A DNA stretch of 35,357 nucleotides. It comes from CAYJEQ01 sp964371155 (lineage in GTDB: Bacteria; Bacillota; Clostridia; Oscillospirales; Ruminococcaceae). This document shows, one piece after another, positions 23,953 through 32,312 of the stretch. Below the pieces are notes generated by a model, which saw only the letters and a program-made list of their open reading frames with translations, was not told the origin of the DNA and made no database searches. The stretch covers positions 1 to 35,357 of the forward strand of contig CAYJLI010000024.1 in assembly GCA_964371155.1 (NCBI GenBank). Reading direction: 5' to 3'. The position numbers and the translations under genes were made by a program. Within the stretch, counting starts at the first letter, position 1. Every line of letters begins with the position of its first letter.

Positions 23953-24369
23953 AATAATTGCCTCCTTATTTTTTATGGCTTACGCCATTTATAACGAATT
24001 AAAACTTGATATGAGTAATTTTATAACTGCATCATTTAGTGATTCGTTTGTAAGGATGATTATTGTGATAAGTTTTCTACATTTAAGTTTAATATTTATT
24101 TGAATTTTTGGATATAAATGATAATTTATGATTATTATAATCTCAATGGTACAAAATGTAAAATAGTAAAATCCAATGGCACTATAATAAAAAGATTATG
24201 TATTCTCCTCATTTTCTATGAATATAAATTCATTTTATCCAGCTGTATAAAGCAAAATCCCCCGCCAAATCGGCAGAGGATTTTGCTTTATATTTTTTAA
24301 AAATTTAGAGGAGTAGCGCACTCACCTATGGCAAATATGCTCTACCCCTCAATATATCTCATTTACATA
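23953..24369. other. Intergenic region between tctC and the Msr gene
   Basis: AT-rich, with no supported gene; a 60-codon plus-strand frame at 24118-24300 has no ribosome site and runs into a hairpin, so I reject it. The region must contain the tctC promoter; a weak -10-like TATAAA lies near 24019-24024 on the minus strand. Confidence 0.5.
24247..24291. terminator. Hairpin downstream of the Msr gene
   Basis: ATAAAGCAAAATCC (24247-24260) pairs with GGATTTTGCTTTAT (24278-24291), with CCGCC/GGCAG at the tip. The T-run (ATATTTTTT) is on the plus-strand side, yet the only nearby upstream transcript is on the minus strand. It resembles the hairpin at 28165-28198. Confidence 0.55.
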
Positions 24370-25527
24370 CTACTCCGCTTTTATTATCTCTATCGACTCA
24401 TCTGCTTCAATTAAATGCTTGAGGTATCCATATCCCTCTTCAGTCATTGAGTTGTATGGCACAAACCTCAGTGAAGCTCCATTTATGCAGTATCTAAGCC
24501 CTCCATCATCTTCTGGCCCGTCGGTAAACATATGCCCTAAATGGCTCTCTCCCGAACGGCTTTTAATCTCGGTGGCTGGGAGAGCAAATGCTTCCTCCGG
24601 TGTTTCTACTAATACTTCCTCCGAAATAGGCCTTGTAAAACTTGGCCAGCCTGTGCCGGAGTCATATTTATCGTTTGATAGGAATAGCGGCTCCCCCGTT
24701 ACAACATCCACATATATCCCCGGCTCATAATTATCGTTGAGCTCATTTGTAAATGCTATTTCGGTGTCGTTATTTTGTGTTACATTAAACTGAAGTGGTG
24801 AGAGCATTTCTTTTATCTCTTCGGTACTGGGCAGTGGATAATCGCTGTGCTCTATTACAGTTTCTTCGGTGGCAACGCTTAAATCAATATGGCAGTATCC
24901 GTTTACATTTTTCTTTAGATAGTCTTGATGGTATTCTTCTGCATCATAAAAATTATCAAGCGGCAATACTTCCACCACTATATCTTTATTATAACTTTTT
25001 GCAAGCTCTGCTATAAATTCATCGATAACAGCTTTGTCCGCTTCGTCGGTATAATAAACTCCCGAGCGGTATTGAGATCCGATATCCGGGCCCTGCCTGT
25101 CGACTGTGGTGGGGTCTACCACTTTAAAGAATTTATCCAAAAGCTCCTCTAAGCTCACCTGCATGGGGTCGTATACTACTCTTACAGTTTCTGCATGGCC
25201 TGTGTCTTCATATATTACATCTTCATAGCTTGGATTTTCGGTGTCACCATTTGCATATCCCGAAAACGCATCATATACCCCCGCAATTCTCGACATATAT
25301 TCCTCCACACCCCAAAAACATCCACCTGCTAAGTATATCGTGCTTAAATTCTTTTCTTCAATTAAGGCGTTTATATCCACTTTCACTTCGTTAATCACCA
25401 CTTTTTCTTCATTAGTATCGTTTGCATTCTCGTCTGATGCGCCATTCACTGTACATGCTTGCAGTAATAAAGCGGATATAAGTAACATCATCACAATAAA
25501 AACTCCGCTTTTCTTCATTCTAAACAT
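24370..25527 (-). CDS. msrAB: Lipoprotein MsrA-MsrB fusion, peptide methionine sulfoxide reductase
   Basis: A 385-residue bifunctional enzyme that reduces both S- and R-forms of methionine sulfoxide in proteins. The signal peptide ends LLQAC with C25, so it is anchored outside the cytoplasmic membrane. The MsrA domain (about 62-215) has catalytic C70 in AGGCFWGVEEY, the HAETVRVVYDP stretch and a resolving cysteine in GYCHIDL. The MsrB domain (about 235-375) has GTGWPSF at 291-297, SHLGHMF and catalytic C347 in RYCINGASLRF. The CxxC zinc pairs of some MsrB enzymes are absent, as is a second MsrB cysteine. AGGAGG is seven bases before ATG 25527. It protects surface proteins from oxidants; the reductant partner is not in this window. 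Confidence 0.95.
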   Translation of the reverse strand: MFRMKKSGVFIVMMLLISALLLQACTVNGASDENANDTNEEKVVINEVKVDINALIEEKNLSTIYLAGGCFWGVEEYMSRIAGVYDAFSGYANGDTENPSYEDVIYEDTGHAETVRVVYDPMQVSLEELLDKFFKVVDPTTVDRQGPDIGSQYRSGVYYTDEADKAVIDEFIAELAKSYNKDIVVEVLPLDNFYDAEEYHQDYLKKNVNGYCHIDLSVATEETVIEHSDYPLPSTEEIKEMLSPLQFNVTQNNDTEIAFTNELNDNYEPGIYVDVVTGEPLFLSNDKYDSGTGWPSFTRPISEEVLVETPEEAFALPATEIKSRSGESHLGHMFTDGPEDDGGLRYCINGASLRFVPYNSMTEEGYGYLKHLIEADESIEIIKAE

Positions 25528-25663
25528 CTAAGTACCTCCTTTTGTCATTCCCCATTAAATCTTCCCATACACTTTCATCCTCATAGGTATAACTAAGTAT
25601 ACGAGAAAATATCTGACTGCCAAAGCCCCTCAGCATTTACCTCTATTTGCTCTGTGTAATTAA

Positions 25664-25692
25664 ACTATACTATTTAAGTCTATTTAATTCAA
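25664..25692 (-). promoter_or_regulatory. Promoter of the MsrA-MsrB gene
   Basis: On the minus strand TTGAAT (25692-25687), 17 bases, TATAGT (25669-25664). The leader is about 130 bases. No operator could be recognised. Confidence 0.55.
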
Positions 25693-25833
25693 TAGTATTT
25701 AATATTGGGACTATTAACTTTTTGTGTACTTTTACATTTGGTTAATAAATTGTTTAAGGATAAAAAATAAACTGAGTTTTTATAAAATATATTTGGACTA
25801 TAAAAATTTAAGTGCCACAAAACAAAAAAATAA

Positions 25834-25866
25834 TTAGGGTATCTTCCAAAACGAAAGATACCCTAA
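25834..25866 (-). terminator. Terminator of the secreted-protein gene
   Basis: TTAGGGTATCTT (25834-25845), a 9-base loop, and AAGATACCCTAA (25855-25866) form a perfect 12-bp stem. On the minus strand it is followed by TTATTTTTTTGTTTT, a good U tract, about 50 bases after the stop codon. Confidence 0.88.
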
Positions 25867-25914
25867 GATTAAATTAATATTTAATTTAAATTGGATGCAA
25901 ATATGTGAGCTTTA

Positions 25915-27366
25915 TTAGCTGAGTGCAGCGTCTGTGATAACGATGTATCCGCCCTCGCTAATGCTCATGCGCAAGTAACCTGCTGCGTCCACTCTGATGT
26001 TTGTATTGGACATAGGTAGGTATGAATTGGTTGATGGGTAGTACATATATGCTCTTAATGTGTTTGTGTTAAGGTCGGAAAGATCCATCTTAACAGCTAT
26101 ATTTGCAGTTACACCAAGATTGCCAACATGCTCAGTTTTTAACACTTCTACATCATTTGAGAAGTATTTTTCAAAGAATGTTTCTGTTGCTTGGTAGTTC
26201 TTTGTCATACCAAGTTTTAGGCTTGAGGAAGCATATGCAGCATTTTTAGCATCAAAGTACCACTGGTGCTGTACTGCGCCGTCGTCAACATATCTTAGTA
26301 TTAGTTGTTCGCCTGTTTTTAGATATTGACCTGCACTTACAAGGTCTGATCCGCTTGTGTATGCATTTTCAGTAATATTAACTACTGCATAAGAACCACT
26401 TCTCTTAGCGTTGTTGATAACACTTGATGTCAAGCTTACTTTAGAAGAGGATGTGGATGTTGATGTTGAAGTTGATGTGCTCTCATCTTCTGGCTCATCT
26501 ACATCGTCATCTTCGTAGTTTGCATCTGTTTCAAGAGGAATATCGGAAAGCACATAATCGTCAAGTGTATCAGTTCTGATTATTACTTCTTCATCATATG
26601 TGTCAATCTTTGCGTCAATTCTCTTTAGGCTACTGCCACTTCTTTCATAAACATACTCAAGCTCGGAGTATATTGTGAGCTGTCCGTAGTCGAGTGAAGC
26701 CGCATTTGGGAAATTGTAGAATTCGATTTCCGCATCTGGGTTATCATCGAGTATATCTTCATTTTCTTCTGTATCAAAGCTTAGAGTTTTCTTTCTGCTT
26801 CCTGTGAACTGTCCTTCATATATAGCGTAGTCGTCATATTCAATTGCAACTTCTTCTACATCAGTGTCAAACTCCATAAGTAGGATTTCGTCTTCGTACA
26901 CTGTGAATTCACCACTGTTTGTGTAGTTATACGCACCTCTTACATCGAATTGCACTAAGCTTTCTCCAAGCCAGTCACCTTCATCTTCATCATATGTGGT
27001 AATGATTACTTCAACATTATCATAATCTTCGTCTTTAAGTGTGGAAGAAGCTCTAACCTGTGCTACATAGCTATCGCCCGAGGAACGAATGGACACTGAA
27101 ATGTCGCCACTGTCGAGCTCGCTGTGATTTATTTCAACATCATAATCAAGGATGGACATTACATCTCTTGAAACATATCTGTCAACACCATTGTATTCGC
27201 GTCTAAGATCGTAGGTGTATGTAACACCGGGTATTAGCTCTGTTCCCGAGCTTGCATCAATATAAAGAGCGTGTGTGCTGCTGCCATCTACTACAGCCGC
27301 AAATGCTGTTGTGCCCATTCCAAGCACCATTGCAGCGGCAAGTGCCGCCGATAAAAGTTTTTTCAT
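25915..27366 (-). CDS. Secreted acidic protein of unknown function
   Basis: A 483-residue exported protein. The signal peptide (about 1-23) ends ATAFA-like at TTAFAAV, with no lipobox. The mature N-terminal half is rich in D, E, Y and V and predicted beta-structured, with repeated short blocks such as YDDYAIYEGQF and DEEVIIRTDTLDDYVLSDIP, which suggests tandem beta domains. A Thr/Ser tract (STSTSTSTSTSSS, near 305-317) is a flexible linker to a C-terminal domain of about 165 residues ending VITDAALS. I do not recognise a family and see no LPXTG or NPQTN signal or membrane anchor, so it is probably released or held non-covalently. GGAGG precedes ATG 27366. It has its own terminator and appears monocistronic. 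Confidence 0.82.
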   Translation of the reverse strand: MKKLLSAALAAAMVLGMGTTAFAAVVDGSSTHALYIDASSGTELIPGVTYTYDLRREYNGVDRYVSRDVMSILDYDVEINHSELDSGDISVSIRSSGDSYVAQVRASSTLKDEDYDNVEVIITTYDEDEGDWLGESLVQFDVRGAYNYTNSGEFTVYEDEILLMEFDTDVEEVAIEYDDYAIYEGQFTGSRKKTLSFDTEENEDILDDNPDAEIEFYNFPNAASLDYGQLTIYSELEYVYERSGSSLKRIDAKIDTYDEEVIIRTDTLDDYVLSDIPLETDANYEDDDVDEPEDESTSTSTSTSTSSSKVSLTSSVINNAKRSGSYAVVNITENAYTSGSDLVSAGQYLKTGEQLILRYVDDGAVQHQWYFDAKNAAYASSSLKLGMTKNYQATETFFEKYFSNDVEVLKTEHVGNLGVTANIAVKMDLSDLNTNTLRAYMYYPSTNSYLPMSNTNIRVDAAGYLRMSISEGGYIVITDAALS

Positions 27367-27673
27367 TATTTGTCCTCCTAATAAATTATTGTAGCATTGT
27401 TTAGTTTAAAAAGGCATCATAAATAGTTTCATATGCATTATTAATCCCTTTTTCTCCTCTCAGCATTTGATGGAGAAGGGAAAAAGAATGGATAGTATTT
27501 TCATTTTAAATTAACAAAGCTATCATTTCTTACATTATAACCCAAACTTTCAAAAAATAAAAGGGGGTTGTACAATTTTACAAAAAAGTTACAAAAATAT
27601 CCTGAAGCGGTGCAATAATATAGCTCAAAAGTAGCACACATGCTATTTTTCGCCATAAAATGGGAGTTTTTTA
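27367..27673. other. Intergenic region upstream of the secreted-protein gene
   Basis: No gene. A TATAAT -10 on the minus strand (27539-27534) is a candidate promoter for the secreted protein, giving a leader of about 160 bases, though the -35 is poor. CTTTTTCTCC and GGAGAAGGG around 27445-27485 are complementary and could fold in that leader. A hairpin near 27633-27656 may end the small membrane-protein transcript. Confidence 0.45.
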
Positions 27674-27913
27674 TCAGAATTTTTCACATTCCTCGCCGCA
27701 TCCGCATGCTTTGTAGAAAAAATCTATGATAATGTAGATATATGTTGCTAAAAACGCTATGCCACAGATTACTCCCACTGTTTTTTTCCAGTTTTTCTTC
27801 ACTGCGAGTCCCATTAGTACGCCGAATGATATCGCACAGGTTTTGAAGATTGATAAGTCCTTCCAGTCGCTTGATTTCACATAATTCGTCGTCATGTCAA
27901 GTAAGCATTTCAT
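27674..27913 (-). CDS. Small membrane protein of unknown function
   Basis: A 79-residue protein. The amphipathic N-terminal segment contains YVKSSDWKDLSIFK, followed by two hydrophobic helices near 26-40 and 45-67 and a cysteine-rich tail (ACGCGEECEKF). Short proteins of this form with an SDWKDL motif are common in gut Firmicutes and are often auto-annotated as a permease of phosphate ABC transporter; I regard that label as unsupported. AAGGAGG before ATG 27913 makes translation credible. The CGCGEEC tail could bind a metal or form disulfides, but this is speculation. It stands alone between the secreted protein and the ABC operon. Confidence 0.75.
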   Translation of the reverse strand: MKCLLDMTTNYVKSSDWKDLSIFKTCAISFGVLMGLAVKKNWKKTVGVICGIAFLATYIYIIIDFFYKACGCGEECEKF

Positions 27914-28231
27914 AAATAACCCTCCTTAATAATTTCAGCAATGAATTTCATCCATAAGATTAGTTGTCATAGGCAAAAGAGCCTAAAATACTTAGGATAT
28001 ATTTTTTACCAATTATACCACAAAATTATAAGTTTTTACATAATAAATAAATATTCGGATATCTATACATTTATGCAGTAAATTATTTAGTGAATTTAAC
28101 AATTATTCTTAGATTATCAGGCTGTCCATGGGGCTAATTTTTCGCTCTCGTCTTAAGTCTGCACGAAAATCTCCGCCTAATAGGCAGAGATTTTCGTTTG
28201 CGTCAAGGTATATAAAAATGTTTTCTTATAA
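27914..28231. other. Intergenic region between the small membrane protein and the ABC permease
   Basis: AT-rich, with no supported gene. It contains the hairpin at 28165-28198; no clear promoter for the small membrane protein was defined. Confidence 0.5.
28165..28198 (-). terminator. Hairpin downstream of the ABC permease gene
   Basis: ACGAAAATCTC and GAGATTTTCGT pair with GCC/GGC inside, about 35 bases after the permease stop. Stem and tip closely resemble the hairpin at 24247-24291. There is no T-run beyond the stem itself. Confidence 0.55.
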
Positions 28232-30472
28232 TCATCTCATATCTTCTGCGACAGCTGCCCTTTCCTCAACCCAAGCTGCGAGTTCATACGGTAGGTCGTC
28301 ACGCTCAATAAAGTAAACTATCGTGTCCGTGGCATCTATCGTATCATTAGTTCTAATCAAAACTACAAGCACTTCTCCGCCCTCGGCACGATAAGTGGTT
28401 AGATTCTCCAATAAGTGCGCTACTTCATTCTCATCTTCGACTGTTTTAACATAAAAGTTATCGCCGAAATTGTATTGTATAAACTCTTCCGTGTCCATCC
28501 CATATTCCATTGCGAATTCAAAGCCTTCCGCCATTATATATGGGTAGTCGGAGTATCTGCCGAAACTGTAATAATCATAGGGGGCATATAGCAGGCTTAC
28601 CTCATATATATTTGAGTAATCGGGCTTTAGCATATCGCCATATCCTAAATCTTCTAAGACAGCGATTGTATTATAGGAATGGCTGTTTACATGGTATAGG
28701 ACATTCTGGTATTTTGCATATGCGTCATTTATACTATTATACCCTTGCACATCGTCATATTGCTGATACTCTTCCTTGTAATAAACATTGATTGTGGCAA
28801 GATAGCCACCTCTTTCGGCAAGTTTATCTTCCATGCTCACCGCTAAGGTGTCTTTACCGATAGCTTCATAAAGCTTAGCTTTTTCCTCCTCGTTTAAATT
28901 GAGTAGGACAAGCTCGGTGCTAAGTGCGCCCACAATTCCAAAGCTGTCCACTTCTTCCGATGTTTCTTTCAGAATGGGGCTATTTTGATTTAGAAACTCA
29001 GGCATGTCGTTTATTATATTAAATGCAGATAATGCTACTTCATCTGAAAAGCCCCTGTATTGCCTTGTCATTGTGCTTCCGTTTTGCAGGGTGTAGTTAA
29101 TTATGATACTGTTTCGGTGATTGTTTTGCTGTTCTTCTTCAGGGAGGTTATACTCATCTATGATGTTCTGATGCATTTCTACGATGAGTGCTTTGCCTTC
29201 GTCCGAAGCCAAAATAGTGGGCTCATTATATGAGCGGTAGTAGTATCCGCCCATGTAGTTTTCTTCTAAAGCATTCACTAACGAGTATTCACCGTTGTAA
29301 TCAATGCTCACATGCGCCACATCGGAAATCTCGGGAATACGGCTTTCAAAGCCAAGACCACCGGTCATTACAGCCGCTAAGAATATCATCGGTGCACTAA
29401 TGCACAAAGCACCGAATTTTAAATCGCTCTTGTGAAGCTTAAAGCTGTGGCTGTATATCGCTTTTGCCGCCACATAGGAAATTACAGCACCTGCAAATGT
29501 CATGCCTATTGTAAGTGTATTAAATGTAGCTTCGCCCTCATAGACATTCATCATAGCTACCACAATCATTGAAAAACCAAGTGCACCTATAAATGTAGTG
29601 ATAATCACGATTAGACGGTATAGCGGTATGCGTGTGTTGTTGCTCTGTGCTTGTTCACTCGGGCGCATTTTATATAGCTTTTCACAGAGTATGAGTATTA
29701 GCACCGACGCCGCACCCCAAGCTATTGCGACATTATAATATTCGGTTAAATTAGTTTCAAATAGCGAGGTATATGCAAGCATCATAGGCGAAAACCATAT
29801 GCCATATTCCAAAATTACAGCTTCAGTCTCGGGGTTGTATCCGCGCAAAAATCCTGTGAACATAATAAGTATTACGCCGAGCAAGCTCACTGTCACAAAA
29901 TTTAGGATGAATGTGCCAAGCACTGTATTTGCTGCGCCATTTAGCATTATGCCTGAAAATGTGGTAATCGCCTGTATCGCAAGCACTATGCATACAAGTT
30001 TAAAAAACTCAAGCCATATAGCGGAAAATGAAGCTGACTGTACTGCAAAATTGGCCATGCTCACTATTCCAAAACAAACAAATAGCGGTACTATCATCCA
30101 TGTGATTGTTGCAAGAAGATTTGCTCTGAGTAGCATATGACGCTCAACTGGCAGTGCGTGGTATGTGTCCACCGCTCTGCGGTTGTGAATATATGAGTTT
30201 AGGGAAATATTCATTATAATCCCATATAAAAGCAAAAATGCAATGTAGAAAACCACTGTTACCATTGTGTATATCTCAGGGACTCCATGGAAGTATGGAA
30301 AGGAATACACCCCTACCACCTGTGATTTTGGTATTTGGAGTATATACTGGAGTGGGAAGAGTATGAAGCTCACCACTGAATAAAATATCCCCATGCCCAT
30401 AAGCTTCTTTAGTGCAGTTTTATAAAGATGCTTTGAAATACTTTCTTTAGAATAGGACATTGTTGTAGTCAT
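28232..30472 (-). CDS. ABC transporter permease with large extracytoplasmic C-terminal domain
   Basis: A 746-residue membrane protein. A cytoplasmic N-terminus leads into helices near 26-50 and 70-94, an NRRAVDTYHALPVER loop typical of ABC-2-type export permeases in Firmicutes, then further helices to about residue 385, the last around 355-385. Residues about 390-746 form a large soluble domain rich in Y, E and N, possibly the DUF6449-type domain, though I cannot confirm that. It overlaps the ATPase gene by 26 bases, so the two are cotranscribed and coupled. GGAGG precedes ATG 30472. The GntR-ATPase-permease order matches YtrA-type operons linked to cell-envelope stress and antibiotic response in Bacillus subtilis. 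The transported substrate is unknown. Confidence 0.85.
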   Translation of the reverse strand: MTTTMSYSKESISKHLYKTALKKLMGMGIFYSVVSFILFPLQYILQIPKSQVVGVYSFPYFHGVPEIYTMVTVVFYIAFLLLYGIIMNISLNSYIHNRRAVDTYHALPVERHMLLRANLLATITWMIVPLFVCFGIVSMANFAVQSASFSAIWLEFFKLVCIVLAIQAITTFSGIMLNGAANTVLGTFILNFVTVSLLGVILIMFTGFLRGYNPETEAVILEYGIWFSPMMLAYTSLFETNLTEYYNVAIAWGAASVLILILCEKLYKMRPSEQAQSNNTRIPLYRLIVIITTFIGALGFSMIVVAMMNVYEGEATFNTLTIGMTFAGAVISYVAAKAIYSHSFKLHKSDLKFGALCISAPMIFLAAVMTGGLGFESRIPEISDVAHVSIDYNGEYSLVNALEENYMGGYYYRSYNEPTILASDEGKALIVEMHQNIIDEYNLPEEEQQNNHRNSIIINYTLQNGSTMTRQYRGFSDEVALSAFNIINDMPEFLNQNSPILKETSEEVDSFGIVGALSTELVLLNLNEEEKAKLYEAIGKDTLAVSMEDKLAERGGYLATINVYYKEEYQQYDDVQGYNSINDAYAKYQNVLYHVNSHSYNTIAVLEDLGYGDMLKPDYSNIYEVSLLYAPYDYYSFGRYSDYPYIMAEGFEFAMEYGMDTEEFIQYNFGDNFYVKTVEDENEVAHLLENLTTYRAEGGEVLVVLIRTNDTIDATDTIVYFIERDDLPYELAAWVEERAAVAEDMR

Positions 30473-31343
30473 AACCTACCGCCTCCATTTCATATACAAA
30501 TACCTCTTCGAGGGTTATTGGTAAAAAGTCCGCTATGGCAGGGTTTAGAGTAGATATTTTCTTCTCCATAACCTCACGTGAGCATCTTGCCACTATCTGC
30601 ACCATGCTCCCCTGAGCTGTGAATGAGATTATATTCTCCATTCCAAGTGCTTCTTTTTCAATCATTGGCTTAAATGCCGCCTGCACCTTGCAGAAGTTTT
30701 CCGATATATCCTCAGTGCTCAGCACAACTATTTTATTTCCTTTGTGTATGATTGCAACAGTGTCGCACAAATCTTCTAATTCTTTTAGGTTGTGAGAAGC
30801 TATTATGACCGACATATTTATTTCATAAACCATGTCGCACAGCAGTTTTCTAACACCCACTCTTATCACGGGGTCGAGTCCGTCGAAAGCTTCGTCGAGT
30901 AGCATATATTCAGGCTGCGAAGCCATTGCTACTATCAGTGCCGCCTGCCTTCTCATACCTTTGGAGAAAGTTTTTATACGCTTTTTATCATCGAGCGGGA
31001 ATTTTTCCATAAGGCTTTTATATCGCTCTTCATTCCATGTGGGATAAATTCCCCTGTAAAAATTGGCGACATCACGAATTGTAGGAAAGTCGAAAAACAT
31101 ATCATCCGATACAAAGAATATTTTTTCTTTCATCTTCATATTTTCAAATATTTCTTCGCCGTCGATACTAATGCTACCATAGCTTGGCTTATACACTCCT
31201 GCTATACATCTGAGAAAGGTGGATTTCCCCGATCCATTTGGCCCTACAAGTCCGTATATTGAGCCTTTAGGTATCTCTAAATTCAAGCTGACAAGTGCAT
31301 TTTCCTCATCAAAACGTTTATTTAAATCGGATGCTATTATCAT
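30447..31343 (-). CDS. ABC transporter ATP-binding protein (YtrB-like)
   Basis: A 298-residue ATPase. Walker A GPNGSGKST is at 34-42, the Q-loop region follows, then signature FSKGMRRQAAL, Walker B YMLLDEAFDGLDP and H-loop IIASHNLKELEDLCD. The C-terminal 80 residues form a regulatory extension. I chose ATG 31343, with GGGGG five to ten bases before it, overlapping the GntR stop as ATGA. The upstream in-frame start at 31388 lies inside the GntR gene and lacks a ribosome site. Together with the overlapping permease it forms an exporter or a sensor-type ABC system of the YtrB class. Nucleotide-binding residues are all intact. Confidence 0.9.
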   Translation of the reverse strand: MIIASDLNKRFDEENALVSLNLEIPKGSIYGLVGPNGSGKSTFLRCIAGVYKPSYGSISIDGEEIFENMKMKEKIFFVSDDMFFDFPTIRDVANFYRGIYPTWNEERYKSLMEKFPLDDKKRIKTFSKGMRRQAALIVAMASQPEYMLLDEAFDGLDPVIRVGVRKLLCDMVYEINMSVIIASHNLKELEDLCDTVAIIHKGNKIVVLSTEDISENFCKVQAAFKPMIEKEALGMENIISFTAQGSMVQIVARCSREVMEKKISTLNPAIADFLPITLEEVFVYEMEAVGYDYNNVLF

Positions 31344-31714
31344 TTTTCTACCCCCTTTAAGTAAACCTCTTTTATCACCGCTTCGCATTCTGCAAGCTGT
31401 GCTCCATAGAGCCTTGCCTCGTATGCAGATTTTCTAAGACGTGAAAGGCTTTCGTCTATCTGCTGTCTGCTCGGCTGTAAGTCTTCACTCACAAAGCTCC
31501 CTTTGCCACTTACCGAAACAATAATCCCATCACGCTCTAAATCGGTGTAGGCTTTTTGTATTGTGTTTGGATTTACACCTAAATCCCTTGCCAAACTTCT
31601 CACCGAGGGCATTTTGTCCCCTGGCGAAATCACTCCTGCCATTATGAGCTCAAGCGTTTTTTGTTTGAGCTGCTCATAGATGGGGGTGCTGCTTTTGTAG
31701 TCAAGTAGGAACAT
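31340..31714 (-). CDS. GntR-family regulator, YtrA subfamily
   Basis: A 124-residue regulator. The winged helix-turn-helix covers 10-75, with PIYEQLKQKTLELIMAGVI, then GDKMPSVRSLARDLGVNPNT and IQKAYTDLERDGIIVSVSGKGSFV, followed by the short C-terminal helical dimerisation tail typical of YtrA-type GntR proteins (no large effector domain). GAAGGAGG precedes ATG 31714. Its stop overlaps the ATPase start as ATGA, so it is the first gene of a three-gene operon. A palindrome at 31751-31764 lies directly after the -10 of its promoter. The protein therefore probably represses its own operon, with the inducing signal acting directly on the repressor or through the ABC module. Confidence 0.9.
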   Translation of the reverse strand: MFLLDYKSSTPIYEQLKQKTLELIMAGVISPGDKMPSVRSLARDLGVNPNTIQKAYTDLERDGIIVSVSGKGSFVSEDLQPSRQQIDESLSRLRKSAYEARLYGAQLAECEAVIKEVYLKGVEK

Positions 31715-31750
31715 TCATTTACCTCCTTCAACTGTATTAATCGATATAGA

Positions 31751-31764
31751 ACAGTTAGTACTGT
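31751..31764. promoter_or_regulatory. Operator of the GntR-ABC operon
   Basis: ACAGTTAGTACTGT is a 5-4-5 inverted repeat placed at the expected transcription start, just after the -10. A further ACTGT half-site lies at about 31732. Binding there would block initiation, as for other YtrA-type repressors. Confidence 0.65.
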
Positions 31765-31765
31765 C

Positions 31766-31794
31766 ATTATATAACGCATTTTTAAAGATGTCAA
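31766..31794 (-). promoter_or_regulatory. Consensus promoter of the GntR-ABC operon
   Basis: On the minus strand TTGACA (31794-31789) and TATAAT (31771-31766) are 17 bases apart, an exact consensus. So strong a promoter under a self-operator fits an operon held off until induced. Confidence 0.88.
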
Positions 31795-31890
31795 TAGGTT
31801 TTTTAAAAAAAATGCAGTAAATCCATTTAAACTTTGCACTTTATATTTGAACCAACTTTTAACCATTCCTATTTTCTTAAACATATTTGC

Positions 31891-31941
31891 AAAAAACTCT
31901 CTCGGCTCCTGTATAAAATCAGGTTCTGCTGAGAGTTTTTT
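31891..31941. terminator. Orphan terminator-like hairpin
   Basis: AAAAAACTCTC (31891-31901) pairs with GAGAGTTTTTT (31931-31941), with CCTG/CAGG (31908-31911, 31920-31923) inside. It lies upstream of both divergent promoters, so it ends no annotated gene. It could end an unannotated small RNA or insulate the two operons. Confidence 0.55.
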
Positions 31942-32059
31942 GTACAATACTTTTTATGTATAAAATGTAAAAATAGTTTTTTTTCGGTAAAATAGGCTTA
32001 AATATCGACTAATTTAGTAAAGTTTTTTATAGAAAAATATTAAAATATTATTATTTGGA

Positions 32060-32088
32060 TTGATTTTTTTGTCATTTTAGATTATTAT
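32060..32088 (+). promoter_or_regulatory. Promoter of pyruvate kinase
   Basis: TTGATT (32060-32065), 17 bases, TATTAT (32083-32088). It predicts a 5' leader of about 235 bases. Other AT-rich hexamers nearby make the choice uncertain. Confidence 0.45.
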
Positions 32089-32239
32089 TATATTGGTTTA
32101 ATTTTTTTCTTTGATAGATCTACTATTCCTCTTAATCTTTATGACTGAAGGCTAAGTAATAAGATTTTATTTGCTGTGTGTAGCGGTTTGTATTATCTCT
32201 TGATTATCTCTTTAGGGTGGATAGTTTGATTTGATATGC

Positions 32240-32312
32240 TTCCCATCGTTGATTCGCTTCACAAGATGGGGGCGGAGCAAGCTTTTTATATTTTCTGCCG
32301 ATTTGAAGCGAA
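32240..32312 (+). ncRNA. Candidate structured leader (possible pseudoknot) before pyk
   Basis: Three stems are possible. P1: CCCATC (32242-32247) with GATGGG (32265-32270). P2: GGCGGA (32271-32276) with TCTGCC (32294-32299), one G-U pair. P3: TTCGCTTCA (32253-32261) with TGAAGCGAA (32304-32312). The 5' arm of P3 lies in the loop of P1, so P1 and P3 together form an H-type pseudoknot enclosing P2. P3 ends directly before the GGAATGGAG ribosome site. I match it to no known riboswitch class. Confidence 0.45.

Larger units (their letters stand above)
25528..25914. other. Intergenic region between the Msr gene and the secreted-protein gene
   Basis: Holds the Msr promoter and leader, then, towards 25866, the terminator of the upstream secreted-protein gene. 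Otherwise very AT-rich with no coding potential. Confidence 0.65.

Noticed and set aside
24118..24300. 60-codon plus-strand frame between tctC and the Msr gene
   Set aside because: Low complexity, no ribosome site, and its end runs through a hairpin.
31642..31947. 101-codon minus-strand frame upstream of the GntR gene
   Set aside because: It covers the orphan hairpin, the consensus promoter and the operator, and overlaps the GntR start in another frame.
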